A stretch of 64,000 nt of DNA from Acidobacteriota bacterium (GTDB taxonomy: Bacteria; Acidobacteriota; Blastocatellia; Pyrinomonadales; Pyrinomonadaceae), in contig JAIVJZ010000041.1 of the NCBI GenBank assembly GCA_020199775.1, forward strand, positions 574,495 through 638,494, written 5' to 3'. Below are positions 43,178 through 52,026 of the stretch, piece by piece. The notes beneath the pieces were generated by a model, which did no database searches, had not been told where the DNA came from, and saw nothing but the letters and a program-made list of their open reading frames with translations. The translations under genes were made by a program, and so were the position numbers. The first letter of the stretch is position 1. Each line of letters begins with the position of its first letter.

Positions 43178-44028
43178 GCACCCGTCACGTTTTCCATACC
43201 AGACACGATTTCACCCCGGAGTTCGCGTGGGCCGCCTTCCAACTGCTCGCGGGAATCGGGCCAGCCGGGATCGCCCCGTCTGATCTATACAACATCGCGA
43301 AGGCCACGGCATCGCCGCTAACCAAGAGATCAGACCTGAGCAAACTATTAGCCGCCATGGATGAGGTGGGGCTGACGGAACGTGGGCGCGAACACGTTTC
43401 TCTTACAGTCGCGGGCGAATGCCTCGCCAAGAGCCTCGGCCGCTATAGGGAAGGTTTCTACGTTGCCGTACATTGTCTTTACTCTTGGATGTGGCTTTGG
43501 GAGGGTGAGGCCGTCGCAACCCCCTCTTGGAGTTACCGTGAAGTGTGCAGTCAACTCCTCGACGCTGGCACCGCAGGGGTAGGAGCCGATGAGCTGGTGT
43601 TACGCGTCGTATCGTCAGCTGCCAGAGCCTTCCAAGCAGAGAAAATATCATTCAGTAGATCGAGCGTAACCGGTGTTACTATGTGGCTGGAAGCACAGTC
43701 ACCGCAACTGATCCAGAGGCGGGGTTCACGTATTTTCACTCACAATATATCAGGTCCGATGGCGGACGCTCTGCGAATTCATGCGGCGGCTCTTTGCGCG
43801 TATGCGGGCAGAGAGGCCCTTTTAGATTCGCGAGGCGTCAGACTTCTGGCTGAGTGCTTCTTGATGCCTGCGGACGAACTAATCGATTATGTCGTTGAGT
43901 TCGCGCAGGCCTCCAAAGAGTTTTTGCTGATCCCCGGCACCCCCAATCGGCTCATCTTCAGCGAGTCTGAGGATCCGTTTATTAACTGGATGGTCACTTC
44001 TGTGAAGAGGAAGTCTACTGCTGCTTAA
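43174..44028 (+). CDS. Unknown protein with winged-helix-like segments, possible DpdG-type component
   Basis: 284 residues; its ATG overlaps the dpdA stop and its TAA overlaps the ATPase start, so it is translationally coupled on both sides. The segments LLAGIGPAGIAPSDLYNIAK, DLSKLLAAMDEVGLTERGREHV and FSRSSVTGVTMWLEAQSPQLIQRRG look like winged-helix units. No catalytic motif seen. Known dpd clusters carry a roughly 300-aa protein of unknown function (DpdG) next to a large ATPase (DpdH); size and order agree, but I cannot confirm homology from sequence alone. Confidence 0.7.
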   Translation: MSTRHVFHTRHDFTPEFAWAAFQLLAGIGPAGIAPSDLYNIAKATASPLTKRSDLSKLLAAMDEVGLTERGREHVSLTVAGECLAKSLGRYREGFYVAVHCLYSWMWLWEGEAVATPSWSYREVCSQLLDAGTAGVGADELVLRVVSSAARAFQAEKISFSRSSVTGVTMWLEAQSPQLIQRRGSRIFTHNISGPMADALRIHAAALCAYAGREALLDSRGVRLLAECFLMPADELIDYVVEFAQASKEFLLIPGTPNRLIFSESEDPFINWMVTSVKRKSTAA

Positions 44029-47000
44029 TGCGTGAGAACGTCTCGACACCACTGCGGAGGAAACTGATGGAGAGCGGTCCTCAAGCCTTGCCGAAATTGT
44101 CGCCTGTCGCTGACACCGTGAGCGGAGCCATGGCGCGGGAAAATCCGGCGGATGCCATCGCTCACTACGAACGCCTCGCCGCGCACCTGTGGCTAGCCCC
44201 GAAAGTCGGCGAAGTCGCGGATACAATCTTAGATACCGTGCAAAAAGGGCGCACGGCGTGGGGCAGTCTGTCTGGGCCATACGGGTTCGGCAAAACCGCA
44301 GCTGCGGTTAGTCTATGGAGTCACGCGCGGGAAAGAGGTTTTTTGGCCATCCCCCCGCTGTCATGCACGAACTTCGACGAGTTGGCGCACGGCATTGCGG
44401 CACTCGCGATAGCGCAGGCCCCAATGGCGGAGAAAAAGATCCGCCGGCTCTTCAAAGAAGTCTGGACGGAAGGGTTGGACAGCGTCATCCGCAATGACGC
44501 GGAGCGTTATGAGATGACGCCCCAGAAGCTCCGCCGTCTGTTTCAAGACAAACTCAACACAGGCCAGCTAACACTGGACAGCCGCTGCCATCGTCTAGTC
44601 GAGTTTCTCTCTAGATTAGGAGAGCTGGCGACCGGGTGGTCGAAGGGTCTGCTAGTCATTCTTGACGAACTTCAACAGCTCTTGGGGCCGCTGGACGCTC
44701 GCGCGATTATCAATTTTCGGGAGTTCGTCTGGGGCATGCGCACGGAGCGGGCGCATTGCGGCGTCATCATTGCCCTTGATTCTCTGCTCGAATCACGGCT
44801 GTCCCGGTGGGCTACCGACATCCTCCATCGAATACGCGAGCACGGCCCCTCCTTACAGTTGTCGCTGGTGTACACGCGAGAGTTTCCACACTGGCTATGG
44901 GGTAACCTAACGAGCAGTAACGGCTCTGGGGCGCCATTATTTAATGACATGTCCCTGACAAAAGACGTTCTGGTATCACTCGGGCAGTTCGTCGAACGAA
45001 CGGACATTTCCAACGGACCACGAACTGTAGTCGACGTGTTTGGGCGTGCGGCTGAGTACTACCGAAACACGGGTACAAGCTATGACATCCCCGCTTTAGT
45101 CGAAGATATTCATCGTGGTCGCTTCCGTTACTTCGGCGAGGGGGCGGCGTTGCAAACTGCTCTGACGCAACTCTTCAGCGACGAGTATATTTTGCAGGAT
45201 CAGACTCGCGAGATTCTGGTCCGGACCCTGGCTGCGTTCCCTCTCGGCTGTTCTATAGAAACGCTCCGCCGTTTTATTCCGCAAGAGAAGAAACTGAAAA
45301 AGGCCAAGGGCGATCTCTTCGGGCCGCTCCTGGTCGAGCTTTCGGACGGACTTGCGTTGGAAAAGTTACAGCAGGTGCGCCGCCTTGGAACCGACTGGGA
45401 GCAGGTCTTTGCGCGTTGCTGGGAGACACTTCCGGCTCTTGATGCCCTCGCCGCTCACACGCCTGACATCCTGCGTCGTGTTCTGGTACCCAGATTATTT
45501 CCGAAAGGCAATCCGGCTAGTCCACAGTGGGAGCAGATAGCTGATGAATCGAGGCAAGCCCTCTCGGGTTGGCAGATTGTGAAGGGAACGTTCGACGAAT
45601 CATATCCACAGAGGGAAATCGCGCTGTTCATCGCGGCTCATGAACCGGAAAGCTGGCCTCAAGACGTAGATCTGTGTGTGGTTTTGCTTTGCGACTCCCA
45701 GCTTGAACTGGAAATTGAGTCTAGTGCCGAATTGATGGAAAAAGATGGGGTGACAGGCATCGTAATCAGGCTGCCGGTAATGAAGCCCCTTGAGCGGCAA
45801 GTGCCTGCCGATCTTGAACGCTACCGTAAATACGTTCAGCCGGAGCCATTCCGCCCGTCAACTATTCTATCGGCCGTGCATGACCTCGAGGTATATCTGG
45901 GTGACCTTGGCAGTAAAGATGACTTAGACGCGCAAAGACCTGTTGAGGAAGAAGCCAGAATGAGGCGAGCCAAGGCATTCGTTACAATCACCTTGGATTT
46001 CATCGTGCGGGAGATGATACAGGGGCATGTAGACTTGGGGAGCGGATCAAAAATTCAATTAAGCGGGCCGGAACTCCTGCAAGCACTTTTCGCCTCCGCG
46101 TGTCGCCGCCGTTTCTCTGAATATGAGACTTTAGTGAAAACCCCCGCGTGGCGTGAGGTGCTCAAAACCTATCGGCGAGGACTCAGATCACCACGCTTAA
46201 ATTCGGCAGCCCGACAAGGACGACAAAATCTAAAGATGCCGAAAGCGGAAATGATGCTAGAGTTGTTCGAACAGACCAGTACTGCAGCGGGCGACAGCTT
46301 TTTAAGGATGCTGGGCCCCTTAGCTGTAACCTCTGGAACTCATCAGGAATTCTCCATGCGCCTCGCCATGCACCCGGCAGAGGTCTTACTCCTTAACTAC
46401 ATAAAGAGTTTGAAGGGCACGAAGGGCGTGCCGACGGAGGCCGGGAAGCAGTTCCTGCACCATAACGGGTATATAGGAGATGAAGCGGAAGAGATCATTC
46501 ATTTGCTCTCCGATAGAGAACTGCTCGTTGTGGACAAGAGCGGTAACCTCAAGGCCGTTCAAAACGCGCACGCCACTCGTAATGCCCTGCTCGAAAAGAT
46601 AACCGTTGCTGAACGCCAACTAAAAAGACTTGATTATGTGCTCCCAGACGCTCCATCTGGTTCGGATTCGGTAAAGGAACTGCAAGTCTATGCGGACATG
46701 CTCGAAGAGCATTTAGCGTCGCGCGTCGAAGAGCAGTCCAAGGATTTAATCAAATTTGCTCCATCCTTGCGACAAATGATCGGGACGGTTCTTGCCACAA
46801 ATGTGGAGACGGATTGGGCAACAACAGAATTGAGCATGCACTTAAAAGGCGTTATGACTGTCCTAACGGACGCCAAGGAGGACTTGCTGAAGGCACTGCG
46901 CAAGGAACTAAAACGAGTGGAAGAGGAAGTTGGTAAAGCTGGACATACCAGTGTTGAATGGGCGGTGGCTTGGAGACGAAGAAGGGATTCATTCCTCAAT

Positions 47001-47801
47001 ACTGAAGAAAAGCTCAGGAACCGCGTCGCACAGTTTGCCGCACGAGCCGCGGCGTTAAGTTTATGGTCAGCACGGAACGACCAGTTGCTCGCAACCGGAA
47101 TTTTGTGTGAAAAAGTGCGAGCCACAGATCCTGGGCCGCTGAAAATATTAAGCCGACTTGTCCGCGATTACCGTGAGAAATTCTCCCTAGACACATGGTT
47201 AAGCCTTAGGGATGTTGATGAGTTTACCGAACGACTACAATCAGTCCAATCGGAAGTGCAAGGACTGCTTTTCAGGCAAGTACAAGCTTTTAACCTAGAG
47301 TTGGAAACGCTTAGGAGAGCATATCTTCCCGTACTGCCCTCAACGCCACCACCTTCCTTTGAGGCTACTGTGGACGGCGAAGCAGGGCGTATTACTCTTA
47401 ATAAAACTTTCCAAGAGTTATACCGATGGGCTTTAGCTGGGTTCCAAGCTCATATCGACAATTGCCGGCGGCTTAAGGAGACAGGTCTGCCGTGGCATGA
47501 TCTCACCAATGAACGCACGAGTTGGAAGGACGTTGACCGGCAAGTAACGAAGGCACTCCAAGCAGTAAATGGCACGGCTGACTTTGGGGCTGTTTGCCAA
47601 GTTGGGGAAAAGGTACTGAGGATGCTCAACGGCTTCTCCGTCGCCAATGGTAACTCGAAAGGCAATGGCCTACGACCAGATGTCTACGATAATCCCTTAG
47701 AGCCTCCCGATTTTGAGCAGTTAAAGGAAATGTTTGTACAGGGGCGGGTTATGATTAGGGTCGAGCCGCGAGAGGCTAAAAGCCAAGATCGCTCCGCATG
47801 A
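44028..47801 (+). CDS. Large P-loop ATPase, BrxC/DpdH-like
   Basis: 1257 residues. Walker A GPYGFGKT (83-90) and Walker B LLVILDELQQLL (208-219) lie in the N-terminal third, with VIIALDSLLESRLSRW (sensor-like) after it. The middle (about 390-800) is helical, probably with winged-helix parts. Charged coiled-coil-like stretches occur at about 860-960 and 1050-1130. Size and layout resemble the ATPases of BREX (BrxC/PglY) and dpd (DpdH) systems. It probably assembles with the neighbouring proteins on DNA. No membrane segment. The start overlaps the upstream stop (TAATG). Confidence 0.8.
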   Translation: MRENVSTPLRRKLMESGPQALPKLSPVADTVSGAMARENPADAIAHYERLAAHLWLAPKVGEVADTILDTVQKGRTAWGSLSGPYGFGKTAAAVSLWSHARERGFLAIPPLSCTNFDELAHGIAALAIAQAPMAEKKIRRLFKEVWTEGLDSVIRNDAERYEMTPQKLRRLFQDKLNTGQLTLDSRCHRLVEFLSRLGELATGWSKGLLVILDELQQLLGPLDARAIINFREFVWGMRTERAHCGVIIALDSLLESRLSRWATDILHRIREHGPSLQLSLVYTREFPHWLWGNLTSSNGSGAPLFNDMSLTKDVLVSLGQFVERTDISNGPRTVVDVFGRAAEYYRNTGTSYDIPALVEDIHRGRFRYFGEGAALQTALTQLFSDEYILQDQTREILVRTLAAFPLGCSIETLRRFIPQEKKLKKAKGDLFGPLLVELSDGLALEKLQQVRRLGTDWEQVFARCWETLPALDALAAHTPDILRRVLVPRLFPKGNPASPQWEQIADESRQALSGWQIVKGTFDESYPQREIALFIAAHEPESWPQDVDLCVVLLCDSQLELEIESSAELMEKDGVTGIVIRLPVMKPLERQVPADLERYRKYVQPEPFRPSTILSAVHDLEVYLGDLGSKDDLDAQRPVEEEARMRRAKAFVTITLDFIVREMIQGHVDLGSGSKIQLSGPELLQALFASACRRRFSEYETLVKTPAWREVLKTYRRGLRSPRLNSAARQGRQNLKMPKAEMMLELFEQTSTAAGDSFLRMLGPLAVTSGTHQEFSMRLAMHPAEVLLLNYIKSLKGTKGVPTEAGKQFLHHNGYIGDEAEEIIHLLSDRELLVVDKSGNLKAVQNAHATRNALLEKITVAERQLKRLDYVLPDAPSGSDSVKELQVYADMLEEHLASRVEEQSKDLIKFAPSLRQMIGTVLATNVETDWATTELSMHLKGVMTVLTDAKEDLLKALRKELKRVEEEVGKAGHTSVEWAVAWRRRRDSFLNTEEKLRNRVAQFAARAAALSLWSARNDQLLATGILCEKVRATDPGPLKILSRLVRDYREKFSLDTWLSLRDVDEFTERLQSVQSEVQGLLFRQVQAFNLELETLRRAYLPVLPSTPPPSFEATVDGEAGRITLNKTFQELYRWALAGFQAHIDNCRRLKETGLPWHDLTNERTSWKDVDRQVTKALQAVNGTADFGAVCQVGEKVLRMLNGFSVANGNSKGNGLRPDVYDNPLEPPDFEQLKEMFVQGRVMIRVEPREAKSQDRSA

Positions 47802-48168
47802 GCGGAATACAATTTGACAGGACATTTTCGTGAAGCTTATAACGGTTGCGGCACTTTAAGACTGTCTTCTCTCGGCACTTATGCCCCTCATGGCGCAGGC
47901 CGAGTCTACAAATTGAAAAGAACGTTTCCGGCATCATGCAAGCTTCTTACATCCAACCTCATCCGACAGCCTCACTGACGATAGCAGTTCCCCCAGACAT
48001 ACTAATTAATCTGTGGCTCGTGGCTGGATTGTCGAGCGGCGGGGTGAAAGGATTCCTGTGACGCAGTCCGTGAGGGATCACTTCGCAGTGCGCCCTCACG
48101 GCATTCCCGGAGAAGTTCACACGATCAGCACTCATGCTCGTCATAATGCCTGTTAGAGCCGTTGAGTA
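47802..48168. other. Intergenic region with a strong hairpin
   Basis: 367 nt with no convincing ORF (a 71-codon frame at 47846-48061 has no ribosome site or family). Holds the stem-loop at 48068-48101 and presumably a promoter for the helicase gene, so the island genes may form two transcription units. Confidence 0.5.
48068..48101 (+). promoter_or_regulatory. Stem-loop upstream of the SF1 helicase gene
   Basis: CCGTGAGGG (48068-48076) pairs with CCCTCACGG (48093-48101). Inside, CACT pairs with AGTG around a TCGC tetraloop, separated by a 2x2 internal loop. It lies 67 nt before the ATG and is not followed by a T run, so an operator or an RNA regulatory element is more likely than a terminator. 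Confidence 0.5.
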
Positions 48169-50142
48169 ATGATACGCCTACTCGGCAATAATGAGGGATC
48201 CGAAGGGGAAGCGGCCCGAACTCTTCGCCAGTTGATCCTCGAATCCTGGCCTTGGGCCGAAGATGACCCTGGCACGGAAATTGACATCATCGCTGGGGTC
48301 AAGTGCCACGGACAGATCGTGCGCGACCTTGACTTAGTGGTGCTTGGTCAGTTCTCCGCGCGAGGTAGATACACGCAGTTCTTGCCTTTCTTCGACACCT
48401 GGGACAACTCACTGAAAAGACCAGACACCGTTTACGTTCGAAGCCTTTGCCTAGTGATAGAGGTTAAAGATTCGACCTCAGAAAACGTCCAGTTCGTCGG
48501 TGCTCAGGTGGAGGTACAATACGGCCAAGAATGGAAGAACGTTACAGAGCAGAGCCATAAACAGGTGTTTGCCCTGAAGCACTACTTGCAGCATCACCGC
48601 GTTGTTGCGCCGCATATCACAAACCTGATTTGGTTGCGAAACATTGAGAACGCAGATTTACCTAAACGCCCCCATAATATCCTCGGGGGGAATGCCACTT
48701 GGGACTTATTCCTCAACGTCATCGGTCAGCAGTCTCCCCCTTGGTTTCGCGATGGATTATGGATAATTGAAGCCCGCGCATTCGACCGACCCGACGCTTT
48801 TCAATCCGTTGGCAACGTCCTCACTAAAACCATTCAGCCCACACATCTTGATAGAGTCAAGATGGACCGCATATGTAGGGCCGCAGTCAACAAAGGTTGG
48901 ATGGATTTCCTCGGCTCAAAACACCTCATCTTTCAGGGTCGCGGCGGCACAGGTAAGACTGTCATCTTGCTGCAGCTTGCGTGGAAAGCTTACGAGGACC
49001 GTAATGCCCGTGTCTTAATTCTCACTTATAACAAAGCCTTGGTAGCTGACCTGAGGCGGCTATTCACATTAATGAACCTTCCAGACAGCTTGGGGGAGAG
49101 CACCATCCAGATTCAGACCATCCATGCCTTCCTCTTCTCGGCCCTGCGCGGCCTCGGATTTGATTATGATGAGGCGCCATTCTTAAAAAAATACGAAGAG
49201 TATAAAGAACATGCACTCTCTTACATCAAGGAGGGAGCAGTCACGCCGTCGGACATTGAAAAACTTGTGGCAGGCAACGACGACTTCAACTGGAATTACG
49301 TTTTCGTAGATGAGGCTCAAGACTGGCCGGATAATGAGAGGGAGTTGCTACGCCGCCTCTATCCAGATGCGAGATTCGTGATCGCGGACGGCATAGACCA
49401 ATTCGTCCGACATGAAACCGCATGTGACTGGCGCACCGGAATGGCACCGCAGGAAGTCCATACTGTTAAACTTACAATGTGCCTGCGGATGAAGGCGGGG
49501 CTAGCTATGTTCGTCACGCAGTTTGCCTCCGCGTTGGGATTGGGGCAATGGAACATCCTGCCGAATACGGAAGCGCCTGGAGGCCGCGTCATAATCATCG
49601 AGGGAGACTATTTTGCGGACGGTGATTTTCATGAGCAATTCATCCAGTATAACGAGGCGGACGGCAATTATCCGGTCGACATGCTTGCGTGCGTGCCACC
49701 CTCAATGGTCGCCCGTGACAGCGCTGGAGAGGTTGTCGGATCTCTCCCTGCAAACATCCTCACCGGACGAGGTCAAGAGGTATGGGATGGGGTTTCAGAA
49801 GACATACGCATGAGCTACCCGACGTCTGTAAAACAACTTCGAGTTGTCCAGTATGACTCCTGCCGCGGCCTCGAAGGATGGGTGGTGATTAATTTCGGAC
49901 TCGATGCATTCTACGAATATAAAAAGTCGCTGTGGCAACCCTCTACCAAGGACGCGCCTGGCGTGTTTGCGGACGACCCTACGTTGCCTCACCTCTTCGC
50001 TGCACGTTGGGTCATGATACCAATGACGAGAGCGATTGACACACTGGTCATTCAGATAGGAATGCAGACCTCTGATGTTCGTGATGCGCTGGTGAAGGCT
50101 GCCGAGGCATGTTCCGATTTTGTCGTTTGGATTAGGCGGTAG
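48169..50142 (+). CDS. SF1 (UvrD/Rep-like) helicase with N-terminal nuclease-like domain
   Basis: 657 residues. The N-terminal about 200 residues resemble a NERD/PD-(D/E)xK nuclease: IVRDLDLVVLG (Asp53 or Asp55) and LCLVIEVKD (E98, K100), with a later Gln. The helicase motifs follow: Walker A FQGRGGTGKTVILLQLAW (GRGGTGKT 257-264), VLILTYNKALVADL (Ia), NYVFVDEAQDW (motif II, DEAQD 381-385), LTMCLRMK, and the C-terminal SCRGLEGWVVINFG and MTRAIDTLVIQI (motifs V and VI). It probably unwinds and cuts unmodified DNA. The ATG at 48169 lacks a strong ribosome site. Confidence 0.85.
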   Translation: MIRLLGNNEGSEGEAARTLRQLILESWPWAEDDPGTEIDIIAGVKCHGQIVRDLDLVVLGQFSARGRYTQFLPFFDTWDNSLKRPDTVYVRSLCLVIEVKDSTSENVQFVGAQVEVQYGQEWKNVTEQSHKQVFALKHYLQHHRVVAPHITNLIWLRNIENADLPKRPHNILGGNATWDLFLNVIGQQSPPWFRDGLWIIEARAFDRPDAFQSVGNVLTKTIQPTHLDRVKMDRICRAAVNKGWMDFLGSKHLIFQGRGGTGKTVILLQLAWKAYEDRNARVLILTYNKALVADLRRLFTLMNLPDSLGESTIQIQTIHAFLFSALRGLGFDYDEAPFLKKYEEYKEHALSYIKEGAVTPSDIEKLVAGNDDFNWNYVFVDEAQDWPDNERELLRRLYPDARFVIADGIDQFVRHETACDWRTGMAPQEVHTVKLTMCLRMKAGLAMFVTQFASALGLGQWNILPNTEAPGGRVIIIEGDYFADGDFHEQFIQYNEADGNYPVDMLACVPPSMVARDSAGEVVGSLPANILTGRGQEVWDGVSEDIRMSYPTSVKQLRVVQYDSCRGLEGWVVINFGLDAFYEYKKSLWQPSTKDAPGVFADDPTLPHLFAARWVMIPMTRAIDTLVIQIGMQTSDVRDALVKAAEACSDFVVWIRR

Positions 50143-50168
50143 GCTCACTACACAAGCTTTTTAGAAGC

Positions 50169-51887
50169 ATGGCAACTTACAGCGAGTGGAACAAGGCCAT
50201 CATCGAGTACTTCGTCAGCGGCTTGCCTGAGGGGTCAACCGTTTACTTGAGCATTGACGAAGATGCCCTGTTGGACATAGGGCAGCGTTTTTTACGGCCG
50301 GGAGCTGGGAGCAAGGATTGGGTGGAAGATTTTCTGTTAGCTGTTCGCGGTAGGTGCGTTGTTGATGAGGAAGTACGCCTCGACCGTGTTAGAGGTACCG
50401 CCCCAGGCGGACTGCCTAACTGCGTTGCTTTTCTAGGTGTGATGGTGCTAGCGGCGCACCGGATGGTAGACGAAGAGGCGATTACCGAAAGCAACTACTT
50501 CACGCCTCTGCGACGAGTGCTGGATTTACCTGATAATGAATTTGGTAGGCCTCGTGGACTCCAAAGTGGCACGGAAGAGTCGCTATGGTTTGCGTGGAAC
50601 AGATGGATTGTGGTTAGGGGTTTCCTTCCTTCCGCTGAACGTGGCAAGGGAAGGACCAACAAGTTCATCCATTACCCTCGGAGTCAGGCGTTACTGCGCG
50701 AGGGTGACAAAAGGCGACTGACCCGTGTTTTCAGGGAGGCTGCAAGATCGCGCCTGATAAGTAAAGAATGGGATAAGAACAAGCTTTCAACTTGGCTTCG
50801 CATGAATATTGGGATCTTCAATACACAACACCTTAAGGAGCTTTTTCAAGAGGCAGATCCCTCAAGGTATGAAGCAATAATGGAAGTTGTCTTCAACTTG
50901 TACGACACGCTTGATTGGGCAGATGAGGAGCAGCCAAGGGCTGCTAACACTCTTGTTGTTCAGCGTCGCATCATAGCCGGGCTTTATCGGATCTTCGAGC
51001 CGACAATGGGCTCAATCAGCTATCTCTTGTATCCACGCAAGCCGGCACACTGGAACGGATCCAATCTCCATGTGCTAAAAGACAGTGAATCTCATTCGCT
51101 CAGAGAGGACCGATCAGGATGGTTTATGCCTTTGTGGTCTGAACCCCCCTCTGGTGGAAGCCGCTACGAGGTGCGCGGCAATGTCGAGGTGAAAGAAATT
51201 ATTCTTCCAGAAAGTGATTTCTGGATATTTGTTCGCGATCCTGAGAGTGAAGATTCGGGCGTATTTGCTAGCTGGCGACGGCCAGCCGTGTTCGAAAACT
51301 TTGTTCTTCTCTGTCGGAAAGAGCGCACGCCGGACATGGAAACACTGAGACAGGCGGGTCTACTCAGTTGGGATTATGAGTTCCATCTTTCTGAGCATAA
51401 CCTTGGTTGGGTGGAGTACCGGGACTGTGTAATCACATCACTCGATTGGGATGAAGTTCTTTCAAATAGCAATGACATGTTTGACGCCCTGCGGCCTAGT
51501 GTATCAGCCATAACCATTGCTCTGCGGGGTGGATTACGGGTTCCGGATCAAAGAGGTTGGCTCGAAGGTTACGGGCCAGAAGTGGTTATCTACGCCGTAG
51601 ATGAGCAACTAAGACTCGTGGCGCGTGACATTGTCAACATTGACACACCGATATGGGATAGGACAGTTAAGACCAACCAGTATTTGGAACTAAAAATAAT
51701 AGCCAGAGGAGATTACATTCTTCAAGTATATCGTGGGAGTAGGTTGATCGCGCAACAGGCTTTCAGGATTCTGCCTTGGAGTACACTTCGGTGTTCAGAG
51801 CCTAAGAAATCGTATTCAGTCCGGCTCGGGAACTTTACCCTCGAAGGAGCACTAGTAAGAGTTGATGGGGAAGGACCCAGTGGTTAA
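50169..51887 (+). CDS. Unknown conserved-looking protein of the island
   Basis: 572 residues, 26 nt after the helicase gene and clearly in its operon. It begins TYSEWNKAIIEYFVSGLPEGS and VYLSIDEDALLDIG; a helical region (about 190-300) follows. The C-terminal part is rich in beta strands (EVKEIILPESDFWIFVRDP, DYILQVYRGSRLIAQQAFRI), suggesting Ig-like or jelly-roll domains. No catalytic motif, signal or membrane segment recognised. Function unknown; its place between two helicases suggests a structural or DNA-recognition partner. Confidence 0.75.
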   Translation: MATYSEWNKAIIEYFVSGLPEGSTVYLSIDEDALLDIGQRFLRPGAGSKDWVEDFLLAVRGRCVVDEEVRLDRVRGTAPGGLPNCVAFLGVMVLAAHRMVDEEAITESNYFTPLRRVLDLPDNEFGRPRGLQSGTEESLWFAWNRWIVVRGFLPSAERGKGRTNKFIHYPRSQALLREGDKRRLTRVFREAARSRLISKEWDKNKLSTWLRMNIGIFNTQHLKELFQEADPSRYEAIMEVVFNLYDTLDWADEEQPRAANTLVVQRRIIAGLYRIFEPTMGSISYLLYPRKPAHWNGSNLHVLKDSESHSLREDRSGWFMPLWSEPPSGGSRYEVRGNVEVKEIILPESDFWIFVRDPESEDSGVFASWRRPAVFENFVLLCRKERTPDMETLRQAGLLSWDYEFHLSEHNLGWVEYRDCVITSLDWDEVLSNSNDMFDALRPSVSAITIALRGGLRVPDQRGWLEGYGPEVVIYAVDEQLRLVARDIVNIDTPIWDRTVKTNQYLELKIIARGDYILQVYRGSRLIAQQAFRILPWSTLRCSEPKKSYSVRLGNFTLEGALVRVDGEGPSG

Positions 51888-52026
51888 TGACTACGCGGTA
51901 TAGCAGCACGTTAAATTATATAGGGGCCAAGTCATGGGCTGATGCAGACAAGTTTCAGCAGTGTCCGTTGCTTACAGCCATACACTTGCCAGTTGGCTCA
52001 ACGTCTGTCAGTGAAGGAGAAGCAGC

